From Echinarachnius parma (Eukaryota; Echinodermata; Echinoidea; Clypeasteroida; Echinarachniidae), in assembly GCA_037951105.1 (NCBI GenBank), contig JBAMJV010003761.1, positions 1-64,000 of the forward strand: a stretch of DNA of 64,000 nucleotides, given 5' to 3'. Of the stretch, positions 55,601-62,214 are shown in pieces. Every line of letters begins with the position of its first letter. Within the stretch, counting starts at the first letter, position 1. The position numbers and the translations under genes were made by a program. The notes under the pieces are model-generated. The model searched no databases and was not told the DNA's origin. It saw only the letters and a program-made list of their open reading frames with translations.

Positions 55601-58600
55601 TCGATTCTGTCTGAGCTTTATTTTACTTTGTATGATTGTTGGTCATAATATTAAATGATTGGAATAATGATGATAAATAAGAAGAAGTAATGATAGTAGT
55701 AATGGTGACGATGATGATGACGGCAACGATGTTTTAAAAAAGATGCATGGAGGCTCGGGCTGATTTAGCCCCAAAATGACAATGCATAAAAGAGCAACTA
55801 TAAATTTGGTTTGAGAAGATTGCGCAGTGCTCTTTTCAAACAGGCGAGCTTAAAAACATAGCCCCCCTACAAATTAACCTTTATTTTTTCCCTTTTATAC
55901 TAATGATGATGGTAAATGATGATGATGAAGACGACGATGATTACAATGATGATGATGATTATTAATGATAATTGATAGTGATGTTGATGATTGTGATGAT
56001 AAATATGATGATGGTGGTGATAATGATGATGATGATGACACTGTTATGCCAGCATAGTTCTAAGCATGTCCAATTAATCATAATATACTGTAATGTATTT
56101 GTTTTCCAGGCATGACAGAGAAGAAGATGCTTGATTTGGAGGTGGCTCCCAAGGAGTGTGGTACAACCCCACTGCACGACGCTGTTGCATTTGGCCATGT
56201 CGATGTTGTTTCACTGCTCGTCCAAGCAGGAGGTAAATTGAAGCTTTAGTTTTAATGATATTGATGTTAATCAATCTTTAAAAAGATATAGAAATATGAA
56301 TGGAGCATGTGGTACCATCCCTGTTGCATAATGTAGTGGCAAATGGCTATTGATGATGATGTAATTTATCTTAATAATATTGATGTAAATTAATTGGTCA
56401 GAAATGGAAAAAAATGAAATGAATCTGTAAACAACAACAAAAAAATTAGTTTTGTTCATGTTGCATAATGCTAGTGCAAATGGCCATGTCAATGTTGTTT
56501 CACTGCTCTACCAAAGAATCTTTGATCTGAATATTGCTGCTCTGTACACAAGTGTATTAATGTGGACCCTGAAGGGAAGGAATGTAGTTGCTTAGTACTG
56601 TGTGCCTAAAGCCCTCTGCAGACAGAGCCGACTCGACCCGATCCGACTGGTTTCAATCAGGCTAGAGGTGGGCCCGGTCAGTCGGATCCAATTCATTGTG
56701 TTGAATCGGCCCCAACTGGCATCCGACTGTCTCTCGACTGGCAAAATGTGTGTCACGAGGCACTGAAAACTGAGCCGTTCCGAATGAAAACCAGTCGAGT
56801 CGGCTCTGTCTGCAGAGGGCTTAACAGGTGACTGGCTGGACTACTCCTTGGGGAGTGGAATGTGTGTACTTTGTCTTCAGGAATGATTGGAGTGTGTATC
56901 CGTTGACCAGGGTAATTGTAACAATGAAAAGCACTATCAAACTTGCATGAAAAGCACTATATCTAAAAACTTGTTCTTCTTATTATAATATTGATGTAAT
57001 TTGATTGGTCAGTAATACAAATTTGTCCATGTAATAATTAACGTTGACGTAAATGAGGTGGTAACACCCCTTTATGTCAAGCTGTTGCAAATTGCCATGA
57101 CAATGTCATCTAGGGGCTTTTCTTTGCTACCATTTTTTTTTGGGGGGGGGGGGGAGTAGGGAGGGGTTAGAGGGTGGCCTCAAAATAGGTTTCCCTGACC
57201 TGGCTTTGCTACCTCATAGAGAATTTGAGATATGCCTTTATCAAGATCATCTTTGTTAATCTAGGGAGATAAGAGTATTAATCACACATATTTGTTCCCT
57301 TTTATTTTTGCTTATTTATAACAGGCAAGAATTAGCTGACCATTAAGAATGAATGGTCAAATAATAATTCAATGGATTCTATGGAATTTTGAATAGATTT
57401 TCCAAACACTCAAGAGGGTTTTCAACATAACAAATTGTTTTGTTGTTGAATCCAGATCATCTTTAATAGGATCATAGGTAGAGGTATCGACATTTAAAAC
57501 ATTTTTTGTATCCCTTTATCTTTATTTTCTCTCTTTTCACAGGCAAGAAATTGTTGACCATTAAGAATGTGAATGGTCAGACACCGTTGGACTTTGCCAA
57601 ATCGGACGCCATGAAGAAGGCACTGAGTGGACAAGGGACTGGCCCCGTCACCTCACAGAAGGAAAATTGTAAGCATACTTGATTCATTCTTGTAAAACAA
57701 CAGCATAAATTCTGGTTATGGTATAGAAGCTAAGTTATGACATTTATTTTCTCAGATTATCAGATTCTTCATGAGTGAATTTTCATTGCCATCTGATATA
57801 TTTAAAGTGGTGTTCTATCAAATGAAAGGTTTTGTCCCAAGTTTTCTTAAAAGGCATAAGTTAGGAACTACATAAGAAATACAACATTGGATACATTTAT
57901 ATATTTTTTTGCATGCAGCGCTCAAGTCTCCGACCAGCCGGGACGTAAAGTCTGCGCAGCCCCAACCTAGCCGATACCGCCTGCTGACTGGCTACCCCAA
58001 GACGAGCGAGGGCGGGCTTGTGTCGGAGGAGGACTGCGAGAAGTTTGTCATCGTGGTGGTGGCCCTGCTGCAGAGCTACGTGAGGTCACATGACCTGCAC
58101 AGGGTGAAGGCTGAAGTGGAGATGATCAAGGGACAGAAGCGGCTTGTAGAGAGGCTACCGATCAACGGCTTACCGGTAAGGAAACTATAGCTCCCCACTT
58201 TCTAGCTTACATAGCTTTCCATAAAACTATGGTTTCAAATGGTTGTCATATAAACACAGAGCTACGTGAAGTCACATGACCTACACAGGGTGAAGCCCAA
58301 GATGAAAATGATTAAGGGGCAGAAGCGGATTGTGGAGAGACTAGGGACTAGCTGAGCAGGGGAATTCCAGGCCATTTTTATAATTTTTTAACTGAATAAG
58401 AAGAATGAAGGGTAATCATGAAAATTGGATCAGAATTGGACAAGGAACAAATAAAAGGAGTTAGGCCTTTTTGAACATCTTGAAGTAATGAGCAATTTTG
58501 TTTATGCCTCCGGCAACGAAGTGGCCGGAGGCATTATGTTTTTGGGTTGTCCGTCCGTACGTCCGTCCCGTTTTCGTTCTCGCGATATCTCAAGAACCAG

Positions 58601-60066
58601 TTGACGGATCAATTTCAAACTTGGTATGAGTGGACATATTTGGGTGACAATGATCTGATTAGATTTTAGGGGTCATGAGGTCACAGGACTCAATATATAT
58701 GCAAAAATGCCTCGTTCTCGCGATATCTCAAGAACCGGTTGACGGATCTAATTCAAACTTGGTATTAGTGTAGATATTGGGGTGGCAATGATCTGATTAG
58801 AGTTTGGGGTTCATGAGGTCAAAGGTCAAGGTCACAGGACTCAATGTATACGCAAAAATGCCTTGTTCTTGCGATATCTCAAGAACCGGTTGACGGATCA
58901 ATTTCAAACTTGGTATGAGTGTACATATCAGGGTGGGACTGATCTGATTAGATTTGGGGGTCATGAGGTCAAAGGTCAAGGTCACAGGACTCGATATGTA
59001 TGCGAAAATGGCTTGTAATGGCAAAATTTCAAGAACTGAATGTCGGATTTCAATCAAACTCGGTACCTGAATGTATCATAAAGAGTCAACGTAGCCATAA
59101 AATGTTGGGGTCATGAGGTTGAGGTCAAGGTCACGGGACTCATTATACATGCAAAAAAGCTTGTAATGCCAAAATCTCAAGAACTAAATGTCAGATTTCA
59201 ATCAAACTTCGTACCTGAATGTTTTTTAGGGAGCCATCAAAGATTGGGGTCATATGGTCAAGGTCACAGGACTCAAAATATATGGAAAATATTTAAAAAA
59301 ATTAAAGCAGTGCATGTTAATTTGGGCTTGATATTAAAATCGCGTGATAGCGGAGGCATAATTTTTGATTGCGCGCAATCGAAGATCCATCTAGTTTAAA
59401 TTGCTTCTGATTATCACATCATACTGTATGTGACTATAGCATAACCCGGCACTTGTCGGTAAAAATCAAAATGTAGATTTTCACACCATTCGAAAGGCCT
59501 CATTACAAGCTTTCATTTGGTGCTTTGTTCTAACTAATTGGTCAATAATTGGCAAAGATATGAAAGTTTTCCGTTGCTTGTTTTCACAAAGAAATATGGA
59601 GGAATGTTGATGGGTTAAATAATTTGGTGTGTACAAGCACATGAGCTACTCTGTAAAACTAACAACAAAAATGATTTTGTAAGAATTTTGTCTAAAGACT
59701 TTTTCTTTTTTTCTCACGCAGGACAATGTACTGCTTCATGTAAGCATCCCCCACACGTCTAGCACAGCCACCCCAACCCTGGCCCAGACCAGTCGGCTAC
59801 CCGACCCAACCACCAAGGACCCACTTTGCACAAACGCCACAGAAACCATGGCGATGAGCATAGACTCTCTTGCAGAAGACATGGAGGTATTCGCCGAGCT
59901 AAGTCACCATATGGAGGGATTCAAGTCTCACCTCAGACAGTTGGGTCCAAATGGCGTTGATAGCGAGAATAGCGCACCCACTGCGCCAGCAACGAAGGCT
60001 ACGGTTTGCAAGCGGGTGTCGAGAGCGATGCGTTTGATCACACATTTATGTTCTGCTGTACTGTGA
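38552..60066 (+). CDS. SLF1: SLF1 (ANKRD32) orthologue, complete, 20 coding exons
   Basis: Twenty exons total 3210 nt, a 1069-residue protein against about 1058 in human SLF1. Residues 1 to about 200 form a tandem BRCT module (LISGFVSEEKDAIGSKVVTL; CTHLVCSKPIRSEKFLCACA; GKWILKPGF; then APKRWREKV and a second BRCT ending EFLAEYLFE). A basic, Ser-rich linker follows (about 205-310), then a helical middle region, ankyrin repeats in residues 722-870 (GETPLHQACIKNNAEKVWEL, GWTPLHEACNHGNFECVREL, GTTPLHDAVAFGHVDVVSLL, NGQTPLDFAKSDAMKKAL) and a C-terminal helical tail. In vertebrates SLF1 binds ubiquitin-ligase-bound RAD18 through BRCT and, with SLF2, brings SMC5/6 to replication-blocking lesions in the nucleus. 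The start ATG lies 14 nt after an acceptor, implying an upstream non-coding exon. Many exons have decayed duplicates in flanking introns. Confidence 0.95.
38775..38850 (+). pseudogene. Decayed copy of SLF1 exon 1 end
   Basis: GGGTCAAACTCAAAGGTCAT and AGATTTCAGAACACCA repeat the exon 1 end; the donor is lost (ACTGATGATG). Similarity continues into the intron (CCCTGTAAA), so the duplicated block included intron. Confidence 0.7.
39137..39215 (+). CDS. SLF1: SLF1 exon 2
   Basis: Residues 42-67, TYHTRCTHLVCSKPIRSEKF then LCACAS, the BRCT1 core. Acceptor TTTTCAG, donor GTCAGA, phase 0 in, 1 out. Confidence 0.93.
39719..39962 (+). CDS. SLF1: SLF1 exon 3
   Basis: Residues 68-148: GKWILKPGFVSTSTEKRRWQ, KFEWGV, LLAPKRWREKVAKTGRGAFS, GWRAVVRV. 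Corresponds to the vertebrate GKWIL...APKRWREELKRTG segment. Phase 1 in, 2 out. Confidence 0.95.
39998..40080 (+). pseudogene. Decayed copy of part of SLF1 exon 3
   Basis: ATTGGCATGAGAAAGTTGCA and GCATTCGCCGGG repeat the exon segment coding for RWREKVAK and GAFSG, with a deletion between them. Confidence 0.6.
40190..40455 (+). pseudogene. Three serial decayed copies of the SLF1 exon 4 start
   Basis: GGGTTGATAGTGGCAGA (about 40199), AGGTTTTTAGAGGCAGA (about 40307) and AGGTTGTATGAGGCAGA (about 40415) each resemble the acceptor-plus-start of exon 4, and each is followed by a similar CTGAA-CTCTGAACA tail. They form a roughly 108-bp tandem series leading up to the real exon. Confidence 0.65.
40575..40740 (+). 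CDS. SLF1: SLF1 exon 4 (BRCT2)
   Basis: Residues 149-204, LIEAGGGKCLPLNKKTTEDL, THVIVDKC, IPCLIPEFLAEYLFE, completing the second BRCT. The acceptor follows a run of about 25 C. Phase 2 in, 0 out. Confidence 0.95.
41093..41140 (-). mobile_element. tRNA-derived SINE fragment
   Basis: The complement reads GGAGGTCTCGAGTTCTAATC, a B-box-like segment followed by CTGGGGATG. Related to 41232-41312. Confidence 0.5.
41232..41312 (+). mobile_element. tRNA-derived SINE
   Basis: A-box-like TAGCTCAGTTTGTTGAGCG and a B-box-like TTTTGAATCCCGGAGAAGCC. tRNA-like head only, not a functional tRNA. Confidence 0.6.
41638..41965. mobile_element. MITE with TACCGTATTTGCC ends
   Basis: Left TACCGTATTTGCCCGTGTAT; right GGCAAATACAGT is the near complement. 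Lies in SLF1 intron 4. Confidence 0.65.
42012..42120 (+). CDS. SLF1: SLF1 exon 5
   Basis: Residues 205-240, EEPCMDKFRVSSVTLSPSQI then KTEGMVSSVSSKNGG; a Ser-rich linker after BRCT2. Phase 0 in, 1 out. Confidence 0.88.
42521..45575 (+). mobile_element. Helentron-like non-autonomous element 1 (CCCCCGAACC family) with 156-bp satellite core
   Basis: A palindromic 5' end (TATCCCCCGAA, loop, TTCGGGGGATA), a CCGCGTCCGCC microsatellite, and about 18 direct repeats of a 156-bp unit (GTGAACGCTCTACAGGTCCG at 42615, 42771, 42927 and so on to 45273). The 3' end has GGTTCGGGGGATA, the inverse of the 5' arm, a hairpin GCTCGGC-loop-GCCGAGC at 45539-45562, and CTAG at 45572-45575. These are HINE/Helentron hallmarks, similar to pearl-type elements of bivalves. 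A second 5' terminus sits inside at 43595. Not a host gene. Confidence 0.88.
43595..43703 (+). repeat. Second internal Helentron 5' end with (GCC)n expansion
   Basis: Repeats the element start (CCCCCGAACCACTTCGGGGG) in the middle of the array, cutting unit 7 after CTAATT. The following (GCC)n tract is longer than at the first start. Confidence 0.85.
45811..45960 (+). pseudogene. Most decayed copy of SLF1 exon 6
   Basis: TAAGAGACCTAGGAATACTG and GAAGAGATGTGAAGATGAAA follow exon 6 with many changes; the frame is broken by a stop soon after the acceptor-like TTTGTAG. Confidence 0.75.
45994..46082 (+). CDS. SLF1: Possible alternative SLF1 exon 6 (duplicate, open)
   Basis: Nearly identical to the start of exon 6 (ATPNSENFKRPRSTASRSGS then SLGKKTPGSI), with the same TTTGTAG acceptor and a GTAAGG donor at 46083. 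Phase 1 in and 0 out exactly match exon 6, so it could replace exon 6 but could not be added to it. Beyond the donor the copy hits a stop. It could equally be a relic. Confidence 0.4.
46173..46375 (+). CDS. SLF1: SLF1 exon 6
   Basis: Residues 241-308, ATPNSENFKRPRSTASRSGS, KKTPGS, VKRKLHFSPNQLREALQILK. Basic, Ser-rich linker then a helix. Acceptor TTTGTAG, donor GTCAGG. Confidence 0.92.
46439..46612. mobile_element. Diverged MITE of the AGAGCCGACTCGAC family
   Basis: ACAGAGCCTACTTGACGAGA and its near complement ATGTCGAGTAGGCTCT. Same family as 56607-56823. Confidence 0.6.
46891..46959 (+). CDS. SLF1: SLF1 exon 7
   Basis: Residues 309-331, LSSQHLPLVPYTMTLPRPTK then TFK. Phase 0 both ends, acceptor CACCAG, donor GTAGGA. 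Confidence 0.85.
47197..47373 (+). CDS. SLF1: SLF1 exon 8
   Basis: Residues 332-390, CASDECKSRPFHTNLNNFVE then WQEALTCVASSISTEFYPPP and LHNIMMQILQ. Start of the helical middle region. Phase 0 both ends. Confidence 0.92.
47982..48163 (+). CDS. SLF1: SLF1 exon 9
   Basis: Residues 391-450, NESLQVCRKAIHILRQVLCL then LAKLYLQAMAPPSGPNGHSY and WTFLDAVIK. Phase 0 in, 2 out. Confidence 0.92.
48271..48320 (+). pseudogene. Decayed copy of SLF1 exon 9 end
   Basis: TCATCACAACGTACACTGGA and CCTTCCTAGATGCTAT repeat the last 40 nt of exon 9 about 130 bp downstream; the donor is absent. Confidence 0.8.
48760..48906 (+). CDS. SLF1: SLF1 exon 10
   Basis: Residues 451-499, RALDGQQVNMNAPEHKDERS then VAMETAESLLHFLVAVMEDD. 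The donor GAG|GTCTGC is weak, but it gives phase 2, which exon 11 requires. The frame stays open for 40 more codons, so intron retention or another donor is possible. Confidence 0.85.
49372..49470 (+). pseudogene. Decayed copy of SLF1 exon 11
   Basis: After an intact TTCAG acceptor, ATTGAAAGCTCTGCAAACAG and CCGTCCAGCTTGGAGCAAAA follow exon 11 with a 28-bp deletion; the frame is disrupted. Confidence 0.8.
49485..49645 (-). mobile_element. LINE 3' tail fragment
   Basis: AATAAAAAATAATATACTCG, TTTATATAGCGCC, CTAAGCGCTTTACAG and ATGTGCACCATCTCCACTCC, a 3'-UTR family also seen at 62080-62185. No coding part remains. Confidence 0.65.
49725..49899 (+). CDS. SLF1: SLF1 exon 11
   Basis: Residues 500-558, VEISTDRRDRRDPGQCILGQ then VPINATELIKYFVKAVKMAT. 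Phase 2 in, 0 out at GTATGT. Confidence 0.9.
50430..50583 (+). CDS. SLF1: SLF1 exon 12
   Basis: Residues 559-609, IPVTNLISLLVEMTAEVSSW then ARREFCGKLASTAKE. Phase 0 in, 1 out at GTCAGT. Its 3' 80 nt begin a five-copy tandem array. Confidence 0.9.
50584..51515 (+). repeat. Tandem array of SLF1 exon 12 ends plus intronic GATG repeat
   Basis: Units of about 169-184 bp, each with GAAGCCAGGAGAGAGTTCTG, GCCAAAGAAG and an intact GTCAGT donor (at 50880, 51064, 51239 and 51408), separated by GATGATG-rich sequence. Inclusion through the CCCACAG site would shift frame. Long His-rich reading frames on the other strand come from the GATG repeat. Confidence 0.9.
50689..50801. mobile_element. hAT-like MITE, 113 bp, TSD CCTGGAAG
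   Basis: Ends CAGTGGCGCCGATTCCATCC and complement (GGAATCGGCGCGCCTG), 8-bp duplication at 50681-50688 and 50802-50809. CAG/CTG ends and 8-bp TSD fit hAT. Inserted into the first extra unit of the exon 12 array, so it is younger than the array. Confidence 0.92.
51600..51766 (+). CDS. SLF1: SLF1 exon 13
   Basis: Residues 610-665, DGVLASKAYLELLLSQLKPA then VAGCFLQGFNDQLLGADSTF. Acceptor ATTTAG, donor GTGAGT. Confidence 0.92.
52384..52472 (+). CDS. SLF1: SLF1 exon 14
   Basis: Residues 666-694, VSYFFYLVPPAPAKKEEQGD then SPLKTI. Acceptor TTGCAG, donor GTACAT, phase 0 in, 2 out. Confidence 0.88.
52633..52903. mobile_element. Tc1/mariner-type MITE
   Basis: Inverted ends CTACTCAAAAAAAAGTTAAG and complement over about 30 bp, with TA at both borders. 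Non-autonomous; in SLF1 intron 14. Confidence 0.85.
53389..53468 (+). CDS. SLF1: SLF1 exon 15
   Basis: Residues 695-721, NQPLCGKQKLATPKKKTANV then NRKNMR; basic, a possible nuclear localisation signal just before the ankyrin repeats. Phase 2 in, 1 out. Confidence 0.88.
53530..53850 (+). mobile_element. Truncated Helentron-like satellite fragment
   Basis: A GTCCGTCTGTCCGTCCGTGA microsatellite followed by two copies (about 160 bp apart) of CTTTCCAACCCTGCATC, with AGGTCAAAGGTCA between. It has the HINE core layout but no clear 3' hairpin. Confidence 0.55.
54192..55235 (-). mobile_element. 5'-truncated non-LTR retrotransposon (reverse transcriptase C-terminal half)
   Basis: The 280-codon open frame (54393-55235) starts at the RT catalytic motif YADDTQIY and continues through the thumb region to WNNLPENIKQLDS and a C-terminal THLFLK, as in CR1/jockey-like LINEs. 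Upstream RT motifs and endonuclease are missing. A short 3' UTR with ATATAGCGC-type sequence ends in (TAA)n at 54192. Antisense in SLF1 intron 15. Confidence 0.9.
55395..55589 (+). CDS. SLF1: SLF1 exon 16 (ankyrin repeats)
   Basis: Residues 722-786, GETPLHQACIKNNAEKVWEL and GWTPLHEACNHGNFECVREL, two canonical ankyrin repeats. Phase 1 in and out. Confidence 0.97.
56110..56232 (+). CDS. SLF1: SLF1 exon 17 (ankyrin repeat)
   Basis: Residues 787-827, MTEKKMLDLEVAPKECGTTP then LHDAVAFGHVDVVSLLVQAG. Phase 1 in and out. Confidence 0.96.
56311..56510 (+). pseudogene. Decayed copies of SLF1 exon 17 end
   Basis: AAATGGCCATGTCAATGTTG and TTTCACTGCTCTACCAAAG (about 56476-56513) repeat exon 17; a weaker copy (TTGCATAATGTAGTGGCAAA) precedes it at about 56322. 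No splice donors. Confidence 0.7.
56607..56823. mobile_element. MITE with GCCCTCTGCAGACAGAGCC ends
   Basis: Perfect inverted ends of more than 20 bp around GCCGACTCGAC; a diverged relative lies at 46439-46612. Confidence 0.85.
57060..57115 (+). pseudogene. Another decayed copy of SLF1 exon 17
   Basis: ACCCCTTTATGTCAAGCTGT and GCCATGACAATGTCATCTA follow exon 17 (ACCCCACTGCACGACGCTG, GCCATGTCGATGTTG). Confidence 0.6.
57312..57362 (+). pseudogene. Decayed copy of SLF1 exon 18 start with its acceptor
   Basis: TAACAGGCAAGAATTAGCTG then ACCATTAAGAATGAATGGTC matches exon 18 at 57541 with single-base losses that shift frame. Confidence 0.85.
57543..57668 (+). CDS. SLF1: SLF1 exon 18 (last ankyrin repeat)
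   Basis: Residues 828-869, KKLLTIKNVNGQTPLDFAKS then DAMKKALSGQGTGPVTSQKE. Phase 1 in and out. Confidence 0.95.
57919..58175 (+). CDS. SLF1: SLF1 exon 19
   Basis: Residues 870-955, SRYRLLTGYPKTSEGGLVSE then EDCEKFVIVVVALLQSYVRS and MIKGQKRLVERLPINGLP. GC-rich compared with its introns. Phase 1 in, 0 out. Confidence 0.94.
58257..58356 (+). pseudogene. Decayed copy of SLF1 exon 19 end
   Basis: CAGAGCTACGTGAAGTCACA, ATGACCTACACAGGGTGAAG and GGCAGAAGCGGATTGTGGAG repeat exon 19; the copy runs into TAG and TGA after the RLVERL-equivalent part and has no donor. Confidence 0.9.
58502..59394 (+). mobile_element. Helentron-like non-autonomous element 3 (GCCTCCGGC family)
   Basis: A palindromic 5' end (TTATGCCTCCGGC, loop, GCCGGAGGCATTA), a GTCCGTCCGTACGTCCGTCC microsatellite, and about six units of roughly 130-150 bp with ATATCTCAAGAACCGGTTGA and TCATGAGGTCAAAGGTCAAG. 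The 3' end has GCGGAGGCATAAT (inverse of the 5' arm), hairpin GATTGCGCGCAATC at 59367-59380, and CTAG at 59391-59394. In SLF1 intron 19. Confidence 0.88.
59424..59580. mobile_element. MITE family with TGTGACC ends, truncated copy
   Basis: ACCCGGCACTTGTCGGTAAA and GGCCTCATTACAAGCTTTCA match the copies at 2336 and 10048; the right side is missing. Confidence 0.75.
59722..60066 (+). CDS. SLF1: SLF1 exon 20 (C-terminus and stop)
   Basis: Residues 956-1069, LPDPTTKDPLCTNATETMAM, then IDSLAEDMEVFAELSHHMEG and a stop at 60064-60066. The tail has an amphipathic helix followed by a basic segment (CKRVSRAMRL). Acceptor CACGCAG. Confidence 0.9.
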   Translation, partial: DNVLLHVSIPHTSSTATPTLAQTSRLPDPTTKDPLCTNATETMAMSIDSLAEDMEVFAELSHHMEGFKSHLRQLGPNGVDSENSAPTAPATKATVCKRVSRAMRLITHLCSAVL

Positions 60067-60107
60067 TTCCAGACTTTCAGAATTGCCATCCCGGTCATAG
60101 CTCAGAG

Positions 60108-60423
60108 GAGCAAGCTATGTGACCCCGTCACCAACAACACACTTTGTACAACCACTACAGAAGCCGTGGCGATGAGCATTGATGCTCTAGCAGAGGACAT
60201 GGAGGTATTTGCCAAGCTGAGCCACCATATGGAGGGATTTAAGGCACATCTCAGACAGTTGGGTCCTAATGGCGGAGAAAACGAGAATAGCGCCCCCAAT
60301 GCGCCAGTGACGAAGACTACGGATTGTAAGCGAGTGTCGCGTGCGATGTATTTGATTACTCATTTAAAGTTCTGCTGTACTGTGATTCCAGACTTTCAGA
60401 ATCGCTATACCGACCCTAGCTGA
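60108..60423 (+). pseudogene. Second copy of the SLF1 last exon, in the 3' flank or UTR
   Basis: About 318 bp downstream, IDALAEDMEVFAKLSHHMEG then FKAHLRQLGPNG and CKRVSRAMYLITHL repeat the exon 20 protein with the frame still open for about 85 codons. It follows the real stop and lacks a new acceptor, so it is probably untranslated. Confidence 0.85.
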
Positions 60424-60439
60424 GAGCAGCTAGCTATGT

Positions 60440-60700
60440 GATCCTCATCACTGATGACACAGATTGCTCTAACACTATTGGAATCAAACAATGACAATAA
60501 GCAGACACTCTTTGGCAGAGGACATGTAGATCTTTGTGGAGCGAAGGGTTTCAAGAGGCATCTTTGTGTTTTTAGCTAACATGGCACCAATCGCGAGAAC
60601 GTTGCATCCCCTGCTTTTGTAATGAAGGCGACAATTTGCAAGCAAGTGTCGCGAGCGATGCGCTTGCTCACACACCTGTGTATTGCAGTACTATGAGAGA
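60440..60700 (+). pseudogene. Third, most decayed copy of the SLF1 last exon
   Basis: CTTTGGCAGAGGACATGTAG, AACATGGCACCAATCGCGAG and GTGTCGCGAGCGATGCGCTT track exon 20 but with stops and deletions. Confidence 0.85.
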
Positions 60701-62080
60701 TGTTTTGAGTGTGTGTGCGGATTTCAGGCCCTCTATACCGGTAGCCCAAGTGTCTTGATTTCTCTTTCTCTAAAGATCATAGCGACTCTGCATTGCCATT
60801 TTGACATGGAGGAGACATGGCAAGTATCTTTGCCCAATCGGCTACAATCCTGCATGTCCTACTATTTCTTCCTATCTACTTATTGCTTTATTTCTTAAGT
60901 GTGCTAGATACACTTGCATTAAAAAAAGATTTTGCAGTATTGCATAACAGACAATAGTGCAATAGGTTTAGAGTTGTGGTTTCATTTTTCAGGCGATAAG
61001 TGATATCAAGTCTCTGTACTGTTCCGTGAGGGAAAATCTGTATTAGAATATCTCATTATCAGCATTGGGATACTTTGTACATCAAGGTAATATTATGCTA
61101 GATGAAAATCCCTTCTGTTTTGATTCTTGTTGTTTGGGTATTATTAATCTTTGTCTTGAAAACTCATGATTTTCTTCCAAATCAAGAAGTAAGCATAACT
61201 TTTGATTCATGATTATGTAATGTTATTGCTAGTTGAGATTAAATCAAACCTGTCTTAGTGGCCACCTGTCTAGAGCAGCTACCCTGCCTACAGTGGCCAC
61301 CAAAATAATAACCATCAGAGAGAAACAGTGTAATGTAACCTGTCTATAGAGGTCATCTGTTTACAGTGGCAACTTTTCTTGTCTCCCTTGGATGGTCACT
61401 ATACACAGGTTTGACTGTACATTTGTTCCATAAAAGTGTGCTAGGGAAACTTATTAAAAAAAAGATAAAAAAAGAAAAGACAAAACAAAAATAATGAGAA
61501 ATGTGCATAGGATGGCTCTTGAAGACCATCTTAAGGATGCAGAATATCAGGTCTTTATAGAAAGGTGGTCAAAATACAGGTCCTATCGTCTCCATTCATG
61601 TGCATGTACTGCTTCATAGAGTGTCAATACTAGTGGTCTTTATAGACAGGTGGTCCTTTAGAAATGTTCAGTTACATAAAATAGCATGATATGATATGTA
61701 CATGTGTATAACACTCCCTGAAGTAGCGTGCTTAGTGGTCTGTATAGACAGGTGTCTTTATAAACAGGTTGATCTATATATGCACACCATTCTCTGGTGA
61801 CGGGTTCTCTCTATAGACGGGTTTACTTTTATAGACAGGTAGCCTTAATAAACCAGCAGTTGTTAGACAGGTTTGGCTGAATGTTGTTACCCATTTGAAT
61901 GAATTCGAAGTAAAAGATTGAATGAGCAGTACATTATTCTTGATGCTGCAACAAGTAAAAAAAAGACAAAAACTGCCTTAATTTGATGCTACCATTATGA
62001 TATGTTAACATGTTCTCACAAAATTATGTGAATACTCATACATTGCTGCTCTCTACCAAGGTGGGGACCCAGTAGGAGGT
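60701..62080. other. Downstream of SLF1: dispersed repeats only
   Basis: 61240-61420 and 61500-61870 are copies of the CCTGTCTATAG/GTGGCCAC repeat family (for example CACTATACACAGGTTTGACT at 61389). No exon seen. The 3' UTR end is not defined; an ATTAAA at about 60918 is one possible poly(A) signal. Confidence 0.5.
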
Positions 62081-62185
62081 GAAATTATTTATGTGAACGA
62101 ACTTCTCAATGCCCATGAACCACTAGGAAAGAATGCTCCCCAGGGAGTGGAGATGGTGCACACAATGTGTGCGGGCTTGCATGTC
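62080..62185 (+). mobile_element. LINE 3' tail fragment
   Basis: GAATGCTCCCCAGGGAGTGG and AGATGGTGCACACAATGTGT are the complement of the tail at 49570-49630. Confidence 0.6.
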
Positions 62186-62214
62186 CCTCCGAAGATATAT
62201 AATTTCCACTATAC

